Shown here: positions 62,721 to 64,000 of the stretch, one piece after another
Position numbering within the stretch: position 1 is the stretch's first letter
Layout of the letters: each line of letters begins with the position of its first letter
From: SpSt-398 sp041752235
Lineage (GTDB): Bacteria; Bacteroidota; Bacteroidia; Chitinophagales; Chitinophagaceae
Assembly (NCBI GenBank): GCA_041752235.1
Contig: JBGSHM010000009.1
Coordinates: 1 to 64,000 of the forward strand
Reading direction: 5' to 3'
Length of the DNA: 64,000 nucleotides
Program-made: the position numbers and the translations under genes
The notes under the pieces: generated by a model
The model's database searches: none
The model's input: only the letters and a program-made list of their open reading frames with translations
Told to the model about the DNA's origin: nothing

Positions 62721-63310
62721 CATTGATATATACCAATGGTCAAACCCCCTTGGAAGAGGAGGAGAAGGATGCTTTGCTGATTCCCACCATTTCCACGCGT
62801 GGTGAACTTGACGAATTTGAGCAACAGAATATTGAGAATGCGATGGCCTTTTACTGGGGACGTCGCATTACAATGAAGCGATTTTTTACCGAGGCCTTTG
62901 TAAAGGAAGTCCATCGAAAAATGTTTGGTGATGTATGGAAATGGGCCGGAGAGTTCCGCCAAACGGACAAGAACATTGGAGTAGATAAATGGACCATACC
63001 CACGGCCCTAAGGACCTTACTAGACGATGCGCAGTATTGGGTCCATAAGGAGGTGTACAGTCACCAGGAAATTGCCCTGCGTTTCAAACACCGACTGGTA
63101 AGCATTCATTGTTTTCCCAATGGCAATAGGCGCCACAGCCAGTTAATGGCGGATCTGTTGATCTATCGGCTATTCAAAGCACCCCGGCCTTTTTCGTGGG
63201 GGCAAACAAGTGTAGAGCCAAAGGAGGAGGTGCGTAAAATGTATCTGCTTGCATTGAAGGATGCCGATCGGGGGGATTATGGGGAGTTGATGAGGTTTGC
63301 GGAGATGTGA
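62711..63310 (+). CDS. Mobile mystery protein B (Fic-domain)
   Basis: A 199-aa Fic protein, probably a nucleotidyl (AMP) transferase. The core motif is His133-Cys-Phe-Pro-Asn-Gly-Asn-Arg-Arg141, a variant of HxFxxGNGR: the third-from-last Gly is replaced by Arg, which may lower or alter activity. The preceding helix includes FGDVWKWAGEFRQTDKNIGV. Normally the partner A protein controls it. Probable toxin-like or modification role, unproven. Confidence 0.93.
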   Translation: MGLALIYTNGQTPLEEEEKDALLIPTISTRGELDEFEQQNIENAMAFYWGRRITMKRFFTEAFVKEVHRKMFGDVWKWAGEFRQTDKNIGVDKWTIPTALRTLLDDAQYWVHKEVYSHQEIALRFKHRLVSIHCFPNGNRRHSQLMADLLIYRLFKAPRPFSWGQTSVEPKEEVRKMYLLALKDADRGDYGELMRFAEM

Positions 63311-63444
63311 AGGGTTGAATTAGAGAGGATACAATAGGCTTTCAGTCGTTGGTGTTTCCCGTTTGGACTAATAGCAGCAAAGTATCTTGGTTAGCTGGAA
63401 ACCGCGATCGGGTAAGTAAACCTATATTTATATAGATTTGGGTT

Positions 63445-63861
63445 ATGGATGTTCTGACACCAGATCAGCGTCGAAGGAATATGCAGGCTATAAAAAATAA
63501 GGGTACAAAGGATGAGGTACTCTTAGCAAAGGCATTGTGGGCTAAAGGGTACAGGTACAGAAAAAATAACTCAAAAGTTTTTGGTAAACCTGACTTAACA
63601 ATTAGTAGGTTCAGACTCGCGATTTTCGTGGATAGTGAATTTTTCCATGGCAAGGATTGGGTTAAGGAGAAATATCGAATCAAGACCAATAGGAAGTTTT
63701 GGTGGACTAAAATTGAAAGGAATATCGAAAGGGACATCATAGTTAATAAAAACCTCGTGGAAACCGGGTGGAAAGTTTTGCGGTTCTGGAGCTCCGAAAT
63801 ACGAAAAAATTTAGCAAATTGCGTTACCCTAATAGAAAAGGAAATTAAACATGGCGACTAA
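63445..63861 (+). CDS. vsr: Very short patch repair-like endonuclease
   Basis: A 138-aa Vsr-type nuclease (PD-(D/E)xK-like). The start MDVLTPDQRRRNMQAIKNKGTK matches the family. Asp50 in VFGKPDLTI and His68 in FVDSEFFHGKDW fall at the active-site positions. The zinc-binding Cys/His cluster of E. coli Vsr is absent, as in many Vsr-like nucleases of restriction loci. Vsr corrects T:G mismatches left by deaminated 5-methylcytosine. Its final 11 bp overlap the next gene, so both are cotranslated. Confidence 0.93.
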   Translation: MDVLTPDQRRRNMQAIKNKGTKDEVLLAKALWAKGYRYRKNNSKVFGKPDLTISRFRLAIFVDSEFFHGKDWVKEKYRIKTNRKFWWTKIERNIERDIIVNKNLVETGWKVLRFWSSEIRKNLANCVTLIEKEIKHGD

Positions 63862-64000
63862 AACTTATAGCAAAATAAAGGAGTCTTTCAATCTAAAGCT
63901 CGACAAGCATCTTAATGATGGATTTGCGGCGGTCACGCATTTTTGGCAAAGTCAGGGAAATGGAGTAGGAAGTTATTACGAGGCGAACGCTAAGTCATAT
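63851..64000 (+). CDS. Start of a gene cotranslated with vsr, cut by the window end
   Basis: The frame from ATG 63851 is open to 64000 (50 codons: MATKTYSKIKESFNLKLDKH ...). It overlaps the vsr stop by 11 bp (ATGGCGACTAA). The segment LNDGFAAVTHFWQSQGNGVGSYYEA is not recognised. In restriction loci led by vsr, the next gene may encode an ATPase or restriction subunit, so this could be one. That is inference. Confidence 0.6.
   Translation, partial: MATKTYSKIKESFNLKLDKHLNDGFAAVTHFWQSQGNGVGSYYEANAKSY

Overview
The window is chromosomal DNA of a Bacteroidota bacterium, most likely a Chitinophagaceae-like member. Supporting signs are a T9SS type A sorting domain protein, an ECF sigma/FecR/STN regulatory cassette, a TonB-dependent receptor with a carboxypeptidase-regulatory N-terminus, a head-GIN domain lipoprotein, a SWIB protein with a Lys/Ala tail, many lipoproteins, a TAnnTTTG-type promoter and weak Shine-Dalgarno sequences. 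No rRNA, tRNA, CRISPR array or complete insertion sequence was seen.

Layout. 1-15.0 kb holds DNA maintenance and stress genes on the minus strand (polA, uvrB, mgsA, yceI, recA, htpG). Between polA and uvrB lies a compact three-gene cassette: a small membrane protein, a nucleoside-deaminase-like protein and a TIR-STING fusion. 15-27.5 kb carries a SWIB protein, a serine hydrolase, a two-subunit molybdenum oxidoreductase and a complete TetR/TolC/HlyD/2xATPase/2xpermease export operon of Ybh type, with matching palindromic operators before tetR and before the TolC gene. 27.5-34.1 kb has an orphan response regulator divergent from an HPt protein, a secreted T9SS protein, and a divergent aldo/keto reductase and AraC pair, each broken by one in-frame TAG. 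34.2-37.7 kb is a two-gene module of an MBL-fold hydrolase and a gluzincin metallopeptidase. 38-45.2 kb holds envelope genes and a sigma/FecR/STN cassette whose third member is a surface-repeat protein rather than a receptor. 45-59.3 kb mixes a KAS III-like enzyme, RNA-binding proteins, lipoproteins, two DoxX proteins, a Crp-like regulator and a large BNR-propeller protein. 59.4-64 kb looks accessory: HicAB, mobile mystery proteins A and B with a triple operator, and a Vsr-like nuclease overlapping a gene cut by the window end.

The two strongest signals are the following. (1) The TIR-STING gene has no CD-NTase beside it and instead sits with a deaminase and a membrane protein. This is a candidate undescribed variant of STING-based antiphage defence. 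(2) Dispersed, imperfectly palindromic repeats occur immediately behind stop codons. One set is built on a 9-bp period (ACCGCCAGG-like) and the other on a 7-bp period (GCTATTA, GTGAGTC, CGACCTC, AACAACC). A 9-bp-type element also sits in frame inside fecR. Coordinates were read by eye from the sequence; family names rest on motif recognition, not on database searches.
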